DNA of 47,925 nucleotides. Origin: Bacteroidales bacterium. Its GTDB lineage: Bacteria > Bacteroidota > Bacteroidia > Bacteroidales > P3. The stretch is from NCBI GenBank assembly GCA_017480525.1, contig JAFVAM010000048.1, forward strand, positions 1 through 47,925, given 5' to 3'. Below are positions 1 to 7,537 of the stretch, piece after piece. Each line of letters starts with the position of its first letter. The stretch's first letter is position 1. The translations under genes and the position numbers were made by a program. Below the pieces are notes generated by a model. It had not been told where the DNA came from. It made no database searches and saw only the letters and a list, made by a program, of their open reading frames with translations.

Positions 1-821
1 ACCACGACTTCCAAGCCATGCTTGGCGGACATCTGGCATTCCGGTTCTCCAGCGGATGGGATGCCTTTGCCGAGGTGAAGTGCAACCTCTTTCCCGAATA
101 TTTCGACAACGCCGGAGGTTCGGTGAACCTATGGTCGTTTGTGGTAGGCGTCACGCGTCAGTTCACAGAGACGCCCTTCCAGCGCCGCACACAATATGAG
201 TCGCGTGATGTGCTGGAGGACTGGTTCTTCGGCGCCGGCGTGGGGCCCAACTTCTCGTCGTTCACCTTCGAGCATATCGACAAACTGGGCATGTACGGCG
301 TGGCACCGGAGATTATGTTCGGTCGCAACTACAGCAATTTCTGGACCATCCGCTTCGAACTGGCTGGCCTCACGGCCCACGAACGCTACGACACCATCAA
401 CGAAGAAGCCGGCAAAGGCTTTACATTCTCGACATTCCATGCCGACGTAATGGCCAATCTCACGCATGCTCTCCGTTTCACGCGTGGCAGAAAACTCAAT
501 GTGCTGCCCTATCTTGGCGCGGGTCTCGTGTGGCGCTACGACAATCCCCGTTTCGACATGGCTGCCGATTTCGGCGTGATGTTGCGCTATTATCTGGGCA
601 AGCGTAGCGACCTCTATATGGACTTCAAATATGCCATGGTGCCGCCGAGAATCGGTGGCGGTGCTGCCGATGCGCCAGATTTGCCCGGCCTCTTCGGCGA
701 AGACATCATCTGGGTGGGTCTACCATCGCTCACTATTGGCTATATATACAACCTCGGCCACAGCACGACGCGCTATCGCCTCCCGGCACACTGGAGTCCT
801 GTCATCGACTGCGCCGACTGA
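1..821 (+). CDS. Outer-membrane beta-barrel protein, 5' end outside window
   Basis: The reading frame is open from base 3, so the ATG at 18 is internal and the true start lies upstream. What is visible are alternating hydrophobic/aromatic strands typical of outer-membrane barrels. Residues before about 45 (counted from the ATG) end in a VGVTRQF-like last strand. A second set of strands then begins at a WFFGAGVGPNFSSF segment and ends at LTIGYIYNLGHS, so the protein may hold two barrel-like halves, or this is a hinge. No signal peptide can be judged because the N-terminus is missing. A strong inverted repeat follows at 842-888. The function is unknown; it was assigned by architecture only. Confidence 0.7.
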   Translation, partial: HDFQAMLGGHLAFRFSSGWDAFAEVKCNLFPEYFDNAGGSVNLWSFVVGVTRQFTETPFQRRTQYESRDVLEDWFFGAGVGPNFSSFTFEHIDKLGMYGVAPEIMFGRNYSNFWTIRFELAGLTAHERYDTINEEAGKGFTFSTFHADVMANLTHALRFTRGRKLNVLPYLGAGLVWRYDNPRFDMAADFGVMLRYYLGKRSDLYMDFKYAMVPPRIGGGAADAPDLPGLFGEDIIWVGLPSLTIGYIYNLGHSTTRYRLPAHWSPVIDCAD

Positions 822-841
822 GAAGCGGACAGCAGACAACC

Positions 842-888
842 CATAGGGGCGGCAGAACAGCAATCATTTGCTTTCTGCCGCCCCTATG
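842..888. terminator. 16-bp perfect inverted repeat between convergent genes
   Basis: Arms 842-857 and 873-888 are exact reverse complements (CATAGGGGCGGCAGAA and its complement) around a 15-base loop. It sits 20 bases past the stop of the plus-strand barrel gene and downstream of the minus-strand peptidase. There is no U-tract directly after the stem on either strand, so it may protect 3' ends or terminate weakly. A run of T on the plus strand occurs near 940-952. Confidence 0.6.
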
Positions 889-951
889 CATTGGCGTGTG
901 TGTCGCGGTAGGAAGGGCTTGTATACCCTTCCCCCGTCGTTTTTTTTTTTT

Positions 952-1809
952 TCAGAGGCTGTTATAGGCGGGACTGAAGGTGTCTCCACCTTGCAGATTG
1001 CCGGTCTGCAGGCCTTTTTTGAGCCAGCGCATACGCTGGGCGGAGGTGCCGTGGGTGAAGCTCTCGGGGTATACCTGGCCACGGGCCCGTTTCTGGAGGT
1101 AGTCGTCGCCGATTTTCTGTGCGGCATCGATGGCTTCCTGCAAGTCGCCTTCCTCGAGGGAACCGAACATCTTGTTCTCGTGGTATCCCCACACACCGGC
1201 ATAGTAGTCGGCCAGCAGTTCGATGCGGACGCTGGTCTTGTTGCGCTCGGTCTCGCTCTGTTTGGCCATCTGGCTGTGGGCCTGGTCGAGTACGCCGAGG
1301 AGGTGTTCCACGTGGTGCCCAACCTCGTGGGCGATGACGTAGGCGTAGGCGAAGTCGCCGCCGGCACCGAGGCTCTGGGGCATCTCGTTGAAGAAGTCGA
1401 GGTCGAGGTAGAGGCATTCGTCGGCCGAGCAGTAGAAGGGGCCGACGGCGGAGGTGGCGTTGCCGCAGCCGCTCTGGACGCTGCCATGGAAGAGTACCAT
1501 GGTGGGGGCTTTGTAGGTGCGGCCCATCTTCTTGAATTCCGCTGTCCAGACGTCCTCGGTGGAGGCGAGGATCTGCTTGGCGAAGACGGCGAACTCTTCT
1601 TCCTGGGCCGTGGGGGTGTAGTTCTCGTTTTGTCCGCTCAGGGCGGTGTTGGCCACCTGCTGCACCACGTCGCCGGCGTTGCCGCCGCCCAGCAGTGTCA
1701 GGAGTGCCGCGATGATGATGGCGCCAATACCGCCGCCGATGGCGACTTTGCCGCCTTTGCTGCGGCGGTCGTCCACGTTTGTGCTTTGTCTTCTTCCGTT
1801 GAGGTTCAT
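952..1809 (-). CDS. YpfJ-family neutral zinc metallopeptidase
   Basis: A 285-residue membrane-anchored metallopeptidase of the putative neutral zinc metallopeptidase family (YpfJ/KPN_02809 type, PF04228). The N-terminus is basic and cytoplasmic (NLNGRRQSTNVDDRRSKGG, a signature of the family) and is followed by one membrane helix at about 23-40. The zinc motif HEVGHH is at residues 161-166, and the probable third ligand is the Glu in RIELLADYYAG (about 197). The conserved C-G-N-A-T-S and FYCSAD segments precede it. Length is normal for the family. It is transcribed alone, convergent with the barrel gene. Physiological substrates of this family are not known. Confidence 0.9.
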   Translation of the reverse strand: MNLNGRRQSTNVDDRRSKGGKVAIGGGIGAIIIAALLTLLGGGNAGDVVQQVANTALSGQNENYTPTAQEEEFAVFAKQILASTEDVWTAEFKKMGRTYKAPTMVLFHGSVQSGCGNATSAVGPFYCSADECLYLDLDFFNEMPQSLGAGGDFAYAYVIAHEVGHHVEHLLGVLDQAHSQMAKQSETERNKTSVRIELLADYYAGVWGYHENKMFGSLEEGDLQEAIDAAQKIGDDYLQKRARGQVYPESFTHGTSAQRMRWLKKGLQTGNLQGGDTFSPAYNSL

Positions 1810-1987
1810 GATGTGTGAGTGTTGGTTTCTCTTTTTTTGATAATGTTTTTTTATTATGGATATAACGTGCGCGGAACCTCTTTATTGTACCATTGCCATG
1901 GTTTTTCTCCAGTGTCGCATTAATGTTGCCGGAATCATAGTGCGAACGCGTTCGGGCAATGTGGTGCCTGAACTCAATTTTTTTTCG

Positions 1988-1995
1988 TATCTTTG
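1988..1995 (+). promoter_or_regulatory. Bacteroidota -7 box TATCTTTG
   Basis: TATCTTTG lies 19 bases before the ATG at 2015. It matches the Bacteroidota sigma-ABfr -7 consensus TAnnTTTG and implies a very short 5' leader. It also argues against the more upstream in-frame ATG at 1856. Confidence 0.75.
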
Positions 1996-2014
1996 CATTT
2001 TTACATTGCAAAGG

Positions 2015-4612
2015 ATGAAAAAACATATGCTGTTGAAATATAGATTGATAATGCTGGTGGCGATGCTGACGGCGCCCATGGTGGCGGCGGGACAGCAGGG
2101 GACGACAACCACAGTGCAGGGCCGGGTGCGCGACGCGGAGACCAACGAGCCGATGCCGTTTGTGCAGATTGTCTTCGAGGGCAACACCCTCGGCGCCGAG
2201 ACCGACATGGACGGCAAGTTCACCATCAGCAACACACAGGGGCTGACGAAGTTGCAGTTCCGCATGATGGGCTATGAAACGCAGACCTTCAAGGCCGAGA
2301 AAGGGAAGACGAAAAAACGTGTGACCATCAAGATGGTGCCTCGCGGCAAGACGCTGCAGACTGTGGAAATCACGGCCCAGAAGGGCAAAAGCAAATACAG
2401 CAGGAAGAACAACCCTGCCGTCGAGCTGGTGAAGAAAGTCATAGACCACAAAGAGCAGAACCGCATCGAAAACGTAGACCGCTATCACCGCCAGGTCTAC
2501 GAGCGTCTCTCGATGTCGCTCGACGACTTCAACCCCGACTTCGAGGGCAAGCGCATCTGGCGCAAACTGAATTTCTTGGAGAAGTATATCGACGAGACGG
2601 AGTTTGACGCAACGCCCATCCTTTGCATATCGATGCGCGAGGCGCTGGCGGAGGAGAGCTACCGCAGGAGTCCTTCGCTGAAGAGGCGGCTGGTGACGGG
2701 CAAGCGCATGGAGGGTCTGGACGAGGTGATGGAGGACGAGGGCATGGACGCCAACATCCAGGCGATGTTCACGCCGGTGGATATATATGATGCAGACATC
2801 GAATTGATGCTCAACCATTTCACGTCGCCTCTCTCGCCGTTGCTGGCTGTGACGTTCTACAAGTACTACATCACCGACACGACTTTCGTTGACGGTCAGA
2901 AGTGCGTGGAACTGAGTTTTGTTCCGCAGAACCAGCAGAGCTATGGCTTCACGGGTCGCATGTACGTGAGCCTGGATCCCGACAGCACATTTGCACTGAC
3001 GAAATACGTGATGACGGTGTCGCCGCACGTGAACCTGAACTTTGTGCGCGACCTCTCCATCGTGCAAACCTTCCAGCGCGACAGCACCGGACGCTACCTG
3101 CCCTACCGTTGCGACACCTACGGGCGCATGTACATCTCCAAACGCATTCAAGAACTCTATGTGCACCAGATGCGTGTCTACACCGACTACGACCTGAGCG
3201 ACACGGCATCGATGCTGGCGGACAGCCTCTTCTCGGCTTTCGAACACGAGGTGGTGCTGCCGCGCAAACAGCTGATGCACTACAAAAGCGAGTTCAACGA
3301 GCGCCGCCCTGTGAAACTCAGCGCCAAGGAGACGGTGCTGGACAGCATGTGGGTGGAGCTGCGGCGCCTGCCGGAGTTCCGCGCATTGAAGGCCACGGGC
3401 GAGGTGCTGGCCAGCGGCTATGTACCCACTTCGCGCAAGAGGAGCGACAGCAAGTTCGACATCGGGCCGGTGTTCAACATCTTGAGTTTCAACCACCAGG
3501 AGGGCTGGCGTCTTCGCCTGGGCGGCATGAGCAAGGCCAACCTCAGCCCCCGCCACTTCCTCGAGGGCTATGTGGCCTACGGTTTCCGCGACCAGCGGCC
3601 GAAGACCAACCTCACCTACACCTACACCTTCGACGACAAAGACCGCCACGTACACGAGGGACCCTACAGCAGCGTGAGCCTCAACGTGACCTACGAACTG
3701 GAAACCCCCGGCCAGGGCTACGACAACTTCGACCGCGACAACATCTTCTCCTCCTCCGACCGCGAACTCAACGTGCAGTATGTGGCGCAGGCCCTGCTGC
3801 GCCTGCGCAAGGAGTGGAAGAGCCACCTGCGTTTCGACAGCTGGGTGGCGGCGCGACGCTACGAGCCTGCGGGCTCGCTGCGCTACGAGGAATACCAAGC
3901 CGACGGCTCGCTGAAAAACATTGACTATTTCACCGACTGCGAGCTCCATGCCGCCTTGAGCTTCACGCCCAACTTCTCCGCCGGCACCCGCCGCCGCGAG
4001 ACGCAGAGCAACCTGCGCCGCGACGCCCCCACCATCTCGCTGTCGCACAACATGAACCTCGTCGACGGCGAGCGCCTCATCCAGAGCACCTCCTTCTCGG
4101 CCGACAAGCGCTTCTGGCTCTCCTCCTTTGGCCATATCGACGCCAAGCTTGTCTCCGGCGTCATCTGGAACCGCGCCCCCTACACACGCCTCTACATCCC
4201 TTCCGGCAACTCCAGCCTCTACATCGCCACCAATGCCTTCAACACCATGCGCCCCATGGAGTTCATCATGGACCAGTATGTGGCACTCTTCGCCACCTAT
4301 CACCTCAAAGGATGGATCCTCAACCGCATACCCCTCGTCAACCGTCTGCGTTTCCGCGAGGTGGTGGGCTTCAACTTCCTCTATGGCGGCCTGACTACCA
4401 AGAACGACTTCCTGACCGACCCCACCGGCCTCTACCGCATGCCCGAAGGCACCAAGCCTTTCGGCACCACTCCCTACATGGAATACTCCCTCGGCATCGA
4501 GAACATCTTACGCTTCCTGCGCGTGGACTTCGTGCGGCGGCTCTCCTACCTCGACGGCCTCGAAGGCTGGGACCGCTGGTTTGTCCGCATCGACTTCAAG
4601 TTCTCGCTCTGA
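2015..4612 (+). CDS. DUF5686 / carboxypeptidase-regulatory-like outer-membrane protein
   Basis: The 865-residue product starts with a signal peptide ending near AAGQQ. A CarboxypepD_reg-like beta-sandwich follows (about 30-110, with the GRVRDAETNEPMPFVQI and DMDGKF signatures), then the DUF5686 region beginning at YSRKNNPAVELVKKVI. The C-terminal half is rich in amphipathic strands and ends in an aromatic strand (RWFVRIDFKFSL), consistent with an outer-membrane barrel. The frame is open back to 1856, but the promoter at 1988 and the signal peptide support the start at 2015; a second in-frame ATG at 2027 is possible. It is followed after 61 bases by another barrel gene, probably co-transcribed. 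The role of DUF5686 proteins is not established; a link to TonB-like surface architecture is inference. Confidence 0.85.
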   Translation: MKKHMLLKYRLIMLVAMLTAPMVAAGQQGTTTTVQGRVRDAETNEPMPFVQIVFEGNTLGAETDMDGKFTISNTQGLTKLQFRMMGYETQTFKAEKGKTKKRVTIKMVPRGKTLQTVEITAQKGKSKYSRKNNPAVELVKKVIDHKEQNRIENVDRYHRQVYERLSMSLDDFNPDFEGKRIWRKLNFLEKYIDETEFDATPILCISMREALAEESYRRSPSLKRRLVTGKRMEGLDEVMEDEGMDANIQAMFTPVDIYDADIELMLNHFTSPLSPLLAVTFYKYYITDTTFVDGQKCVELSFVPQNQQSYGFTGRMYVSLDPDSTFALTKYVMTVSPHVNLNFVRDLSIVQTFQRDSTGRYLPYRCDTYGRMYISKRIQELYVHQMRVYTDYDLSDTASMLADSLFSAFEHEVVLPRKQLMHYKSEFNERRPVKLSAKETVLDSMWVELRRLPEFRALKATGEVLASGYVPTSRKRSDSKFDIGPVFNILSFNHQEGWRLRLGGMSKANLSPRHFLEGYVAYGFRDQRPKTNLTYTYTFDDKDRHVHEGPYSSVSLNVTYELETPGQGYDNFDRDNIFSSSDRELNVQYVAQALLRLRKEWKSHLRFDSWVAARRYEPAGSLRYEEYQADGSLKNIDYFTDCELHAALSFTPNFSAGTRRRETQSNLRRDAPTISLSHNMNLVDGERLIQSTSFSADKRFWLSSFGHIDAKLVSGVIWNRAPYTRLYIPSGNSSLYIATNAFNTMRPMEFIMDQYVALFATYHLKGWILNRIPLVNRLRFREVVGFNFLYGGLTTKNDFLTDPTGLYRMPEGTKPFGTTPYMEYSLGIENILRFLRVDFVRRLSYLDGLEGWDRWFVRIDFKFSL

Positions 4613-4673
4613 CCGTCGAAGGAACACCGGAATGACAAGAAAGACAATCCTCAATTTTTTTGTTTTTAGAGAT

Positions 4674-5351
4674 ATGAAGAAGAAAATCCTGATAGCAACG
4701 ATAGTTTCGTTTCTCGGTTTCCAGTTTGCCGACCTCCGCGCCCAGGAGGAGCAGAGGCAGTATGTCAGCTGGGGTTTCGCGATGGGCCCCAACATCTCGT
4801 CATACATCATGAGGGTGGACCCCCTGCTGCGCGACACTCTCATCGCCGACTCCATGCTCAGCGCCCTGCCCGCCACGGGGCTCAGCCTCGGCGTCTTTCT
4901 CGACTATCACATCACCGACGAGTGGTGCCTCCAGGCCAACGGCACCCTTTCGCTCGAGCAGGCCACTTTGCGCTATGCCGACCATCACTCCCACATGCTC
5001 ACCCTCGGCGCCGATGCCGGCCTCTCCGTCTTCTACCGCCACCCCTGGCGCGGCGGCAACGCCTTTGTGGGCTTCGGCCCGTTCTTCCATTTCGTGCTCT
5101 ATTCCGCCGCCACCGAGGACATCAACCTCTACCGACGCCATCTATACAACGACCCCGTCGACGGCAAGACCCACTTCGCCATGAGCGACATCCACGCCGG
5201 CCTCAACCTCACCCTCGGCTACGAGTTCCCCTCACGCTGGTTCCTCCAGATGGAGGGACGCTTCGGGGTCACCGACATCCTTAACCTCTCCACCCCCGGC
5301 ACCTATGTCTACCCCTACAAGGTCGTCGTCGGGGTGGGCTGCCGCTTCTGA
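4674..5351 (+). CDS. Small exported outer-membrane beta-barrel protein
   Basis: A 225-residue protein with a signal peptide (MKKKILIATIVSFLGFQF..LRAQ), then a barrel pattern of alternating strands (GFAMGPNISSYI, LSLGVFLDYHI, VGFGPFFHFVLYS) and a terminal strand VGVGCRF. The frame runs back to 4581, but the signal peptide makes ATG 4674 the best start. It lies 61 bases after the DUF5686 gene with no terminator between, suggesting one transcript ending at the hairpin 5403-5435. It is of the PorT/OMP_b-brl type by shape only; its function is unknown. Confidence 0.75.
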   Translation: MKKKILIATIVSFLGFQFADLRAQEEQRQYVSWGFAMGPNISSYIMRVDPLLRDTLIADSMLSALPATGLSLGVFLDYHITDEWCLQANGTLSLEQATLRYADHHSHMLTLGADAGLSVFYRHPWRGGNAFVGFGPFFHFVLYSAATEDINLYRRHLYNDPVDGKTHFAMSDIHAGLNLTLGYEFPSRWFLQMEGRFGVTDILNLSTPGTYVYPYKVVVGVGCRF

Positions 5352-5402
5352 CCCCCGCCGGCCCCCTCTCCCTGCCGGGAAACCCTCCTTGTCGGAATTT
5401 GT

Positions 5403-5443
5403 AAAGCAACAGTCTGTCTACCAGGCTGTTGCTTTTCTTTTTC
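5403..5443 (+). terminator. Rho-independent terminator
   Basis: Arms 5403-5412 (AAAGCAACAG) and 5426-5435 (its exact complement) form a 10-bp stem followed by a T-rich tract (TTTTCTTTTT). It ends the DUF5686/barrel transcript. Confidence 0.85.
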
Positions 5444-5513
5444 CGGCTCTGTCATGACCTTTGGACAGGCCTGTTTTCAGTCTATTCGTAACGTCCTGAT
5501 AGTGAGCATCATC

Positions 5514-5610
5514 TCCCTATCAACTCCCACTCAATTCCCTGCCAACTCCCTACCAACACCTACCCTGGTGGGAGATGGTAGGGAGAAGGCAGGGAGATGG
5601 AGGGGCGATG
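5514..5610. repeat. Dispersed intergenic palindromic repeat, copy 1
   Basis: The left half is made of C-rich units (CCCTATCAACTCCC, CCCTGCCAACTCCC, CCCTACCAACACC) and the right half of their G-rich complements (GGTGGGAGATGGTAGGG, GGCAGGG, GGGAGATGGAGGGGCGATGG). The fold centres near CCCTGGTGGG at about 5565. The right flank ends at the stop codon of the sulfoxide reductase gene (5612). It shares its right arm almost exactly with copy 3 (28171-28257). The rest of the 5352-5611 gap holds only the terminator. Confidence 0.85.
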
Positions 5611-5611
5611 G

Positions 5612-6109
5612 TCAGGCCATGGCGGCGACGAGCTGCTCCAGGCAGCGGCGGTCCGTGTCGTCGAAGGTGGCCAGGTGGCGGCTGTCGATGTCGAGCACGG
5701 CCACGACCTCGTCGCCACGGAACATGGGGACGACAATCTCGCTGCGGCTCTCGCTGCTGCAGGCTATGTGGCCCGGAAAACGCTCCACATCGGCCACCAC
5801 CACGGTGCGCCGCTCTTTCCATGCCGTTCCGCACACACCCTTGCCATAGCCGATGTGTACGCAAGCCAGCGGGCCCTGGAAGGGGCCGAGGACGAGTTCC
5901 CGGTGCGTGGTGTTTTGCGACAGGCCCTCCTCTCCCTTGGAGCGGGGCCGGGACGTGGCTTCCACGCGGTAGAAGCCCGTCCACCAGAAGCCGAACTCGC
6001 GGTGCAGCAAGGCGCTGATGTTGGCCATCTTGGCAATCATGTCGTCCTCGCCCTCGCAGAGGGCCTCCACCTGCGGCAGCAGGGCTTGGTATTTCTCTTC
6101 TTTCAACAT
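5612..6109 (-). CDS. msrC: Free methionine-(R)-sulfoxide reductase, GAF domain
   Basis: A 165-residue single-GAF-domain enzyme that reduces free methionine-R-sulfoxide, a cytosolic oxidative-damage repair step. The family signatures are all visible: LGPFQG, then LACVHIGYGKGVCGTA, and FPGHIACSSESRSEIVVP. The three conserved cysteines fall at about 83, 93 and 117, matching the catalytic and resolving cysteines of E. coli YebR/MsrC. Compared with E. coli there is an extra polar loop of roughly 18 residues (about 51-70). The frame extends to an ATG at 6148, but homology starts at MLKEEKYQ (6109), as in other members. It lies 41-80 bases after the fucosidase gene on the same strand, so it may be co-transcribed with it. 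Confidence 0.88.
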   Translation of the reverse strand: MLKEEKYQALLPQVEALCEGEDDMIAKMANISALLHREFGFWWTGFYRVEATSRPRSKGEEGLSQNTTHRELVLGPFQGPLACVHIGYGKGVCGTAWKERRTVVVADVERFPGHIACSSESRSEIVVPMFRGDEVVAVLDIDSRHLATFDDTDRRCLEQLVAAMA

Positions 6110-6189
6110 AGGCTTTGTATTCTCACGAATGACCATATCATTCTTCATTCGTAGTTATATGGAACCTTCGTGGTGTTTTTGTGTTCTGG

Positions 6190-7491
6190 TTATTTCCGTT
6201 GTTTGCCTTTCAGTTCGCGGACTGTTGCGTAAGGGGTTTCGTCAGTGAGCGTTATCTCGTATTGGTGTTTGCCGTCTTTGCTCTGTGTGTAGCGGCGGTT
6301 GCCGTCGCAGTAGGGGTAGAGCGGCCGTGTGGCGTAGATGGCATGGCCGTTCTTTTTCAGCCATTTGCCAATCTCCTCCATGCGTTGCAAGGCTTCGTCG
6401 GGCAGGTTGCCATCGGCATCGGGACCGACATTGAGCAGCAGGTTGCCGCCCTTGGCCACCACGTCGCACAGCATGTGGATCAGTGTCTTGGTGCTTTTGT
6501 AGTTGTCGCCCGGCACATGGCTCCAGCTGTCGCCCATGGTCATGCAGGTCTCCCAAGGGTAGGGGAGGAGGGTGTCCGGCACCTGCTTCTCCGGGGTTCG
6601 ATAGTTCTCGTATCTGCCGCCCACGCTGCGGTCCACGATGAGCATCTGCGGATTGCGCTCGCGGGCGGTGGCGGCGAGACGGCACATGTCCAGCTCCTGC
6701 ACCTGTCCGCTGCAGCCCAGCCAGGGGCGTGTCTCGTCGTCGACGCTCCATGCAGGACGCACCCATCCGCCGTCGAGCCAGAGGATGTCCACGGGACCGT
6801 AGTTGTGCGTCAGTTCGTCGATTTGGTTGTAGGTGAACTCGCAGTAGCGTTGCCAACGGTCGGGATGGGCGGCGATGGAATAGTTCACGTTGCGGTCCGC
6901 CGTGGCCCATTCGTGGGCCCAGTAGTCGTCGCAGTGCCAGTCGGGTTTGCTGAAATAGAGGCCTATCCACATGTTCTCCTTGCGGAAGGCTTCGGTCACG
7001 CCGCGTGTGAAGTCGGTATGCGCCGGACTGTGCATGCAGGTGTAGTCGGTCTGCCGGCTGTCGAACATGCAGTAGCCGTCGTGGTGTTTGGTGGTGAAGA
7101 CCACATACTTCATGCCGGCCTCTCGGGCTGCCTCGGCCCACCCTTGCGGGTCGAAGTTCTTGGGGTTGAAGGTATTGCTGAGGTTCTGATAGGCCTGCTT
7201 GTACTGGTAGTAGTCGCCGTCCATGGTGCCTTTGACGGGGCGTCCGTCGGCACCGATGCGCTCGCGCACAATCCAGTCCTCGTTGCAGATGCTCCAGCTC
7301 TCCACGGTGCCCCACTGTGCATAGATGCCCCAGTGCATCATGAAGCCGAACTTCAAATCCTGCCACTCCCCGATGCGCTGCACGATTGCAGGGTCGCTCT
7401 CCGGTATGCTGTCGTGCTGCGCATGGGCAATGGGAAAGTTGAAAATTGAAAGTGCAAATGCGGCTGCCGCCAAAAGTGTTTTGTGTTGCAT
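6190..7491 (-). CDS. GH29 alpha-L-fucosidase, exported
   Basis: A 433-residue glycoside hydrolase family 29 protein with a signal peptide ending at AHAQ (about residue 25). Family signatures: KFGFMMHWGIYAQWG (about 48-61), YVVFTTKHHDGYCMFDS (129-145) and the nucleophile Asp in DILWLDGGW (about 240). It would hydrolyse alpha-L-fucosyl ends of glycans in the periplasm or at the cell surface. It lacks a long C-terminal carbohydrate-binding module, ending soon after the beta-sandwich remnant. The frame continues to a TTG at 7500; the ATG at 7491 is preferred. It lies 46 bases after the GH3 gene, so the two likely form a glycan-degrading unit. There is no SusC/SusD pair in the window. Confidence 0.9.
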   Translation of the reverse strand: MQHKTLLAAAAFALSIFNFPIAHAQHDSIPESDPAIVQRIGEWQDLKFGFMMHWGIYAQWGTVESWSICNEDWIVRERIGADGRPVKGTMDGDYYQYKQAYQNLSNTFNPKNFDPQGWAEAAREAGMKYVVFTTKHHDGYCMFDSRQTDYTCMHSPAHTDFTRGVTEAFRKENMWIGLYFSKPDWHCDDYWAHEWATADRNVNYSIAAHPDRWQRYCEFTYNQIDELTHNYGPVDILWLDGGWVRPAWSVDDETRPWLGCSGQVQELDMCRLAATARERNPQMLIVDRSVGGRYENYRTPEKQVPDTLLPYPWETCMTMGDSWSHVPGDNYKSTKTLIHMLCDVVAKGGNLLLNVGPDADGNLPDEALQRMEEIGKWLKKNGHAIYATRPLYPYCDGNRRYTQSKDGKHQYEITLTDETPYATVRELKGKQRK

Positions 7492-7537
7492 TGTTCTCAA
7501 ACTATATATTCTTCGTTGTATCAGTGTTTTTCTTTGT

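Noticed and set aside
962-4303. 1113-residue minus-strand open frame
   Set aside because: It lies antisense to the DUF5686 gene and overlaps the zinc peptidase; the composition is His/Arg/Gln-rich low-complexity and no family fits. It is a shadow of high-GC coding DNA.
5514-5610. CRISPR array or phage attachment site
   Set aside because: Units are ~11-18 bases, contiguous, and inverted about a centre; there are no spacers of constant length and no cas genes or integrase in the window.
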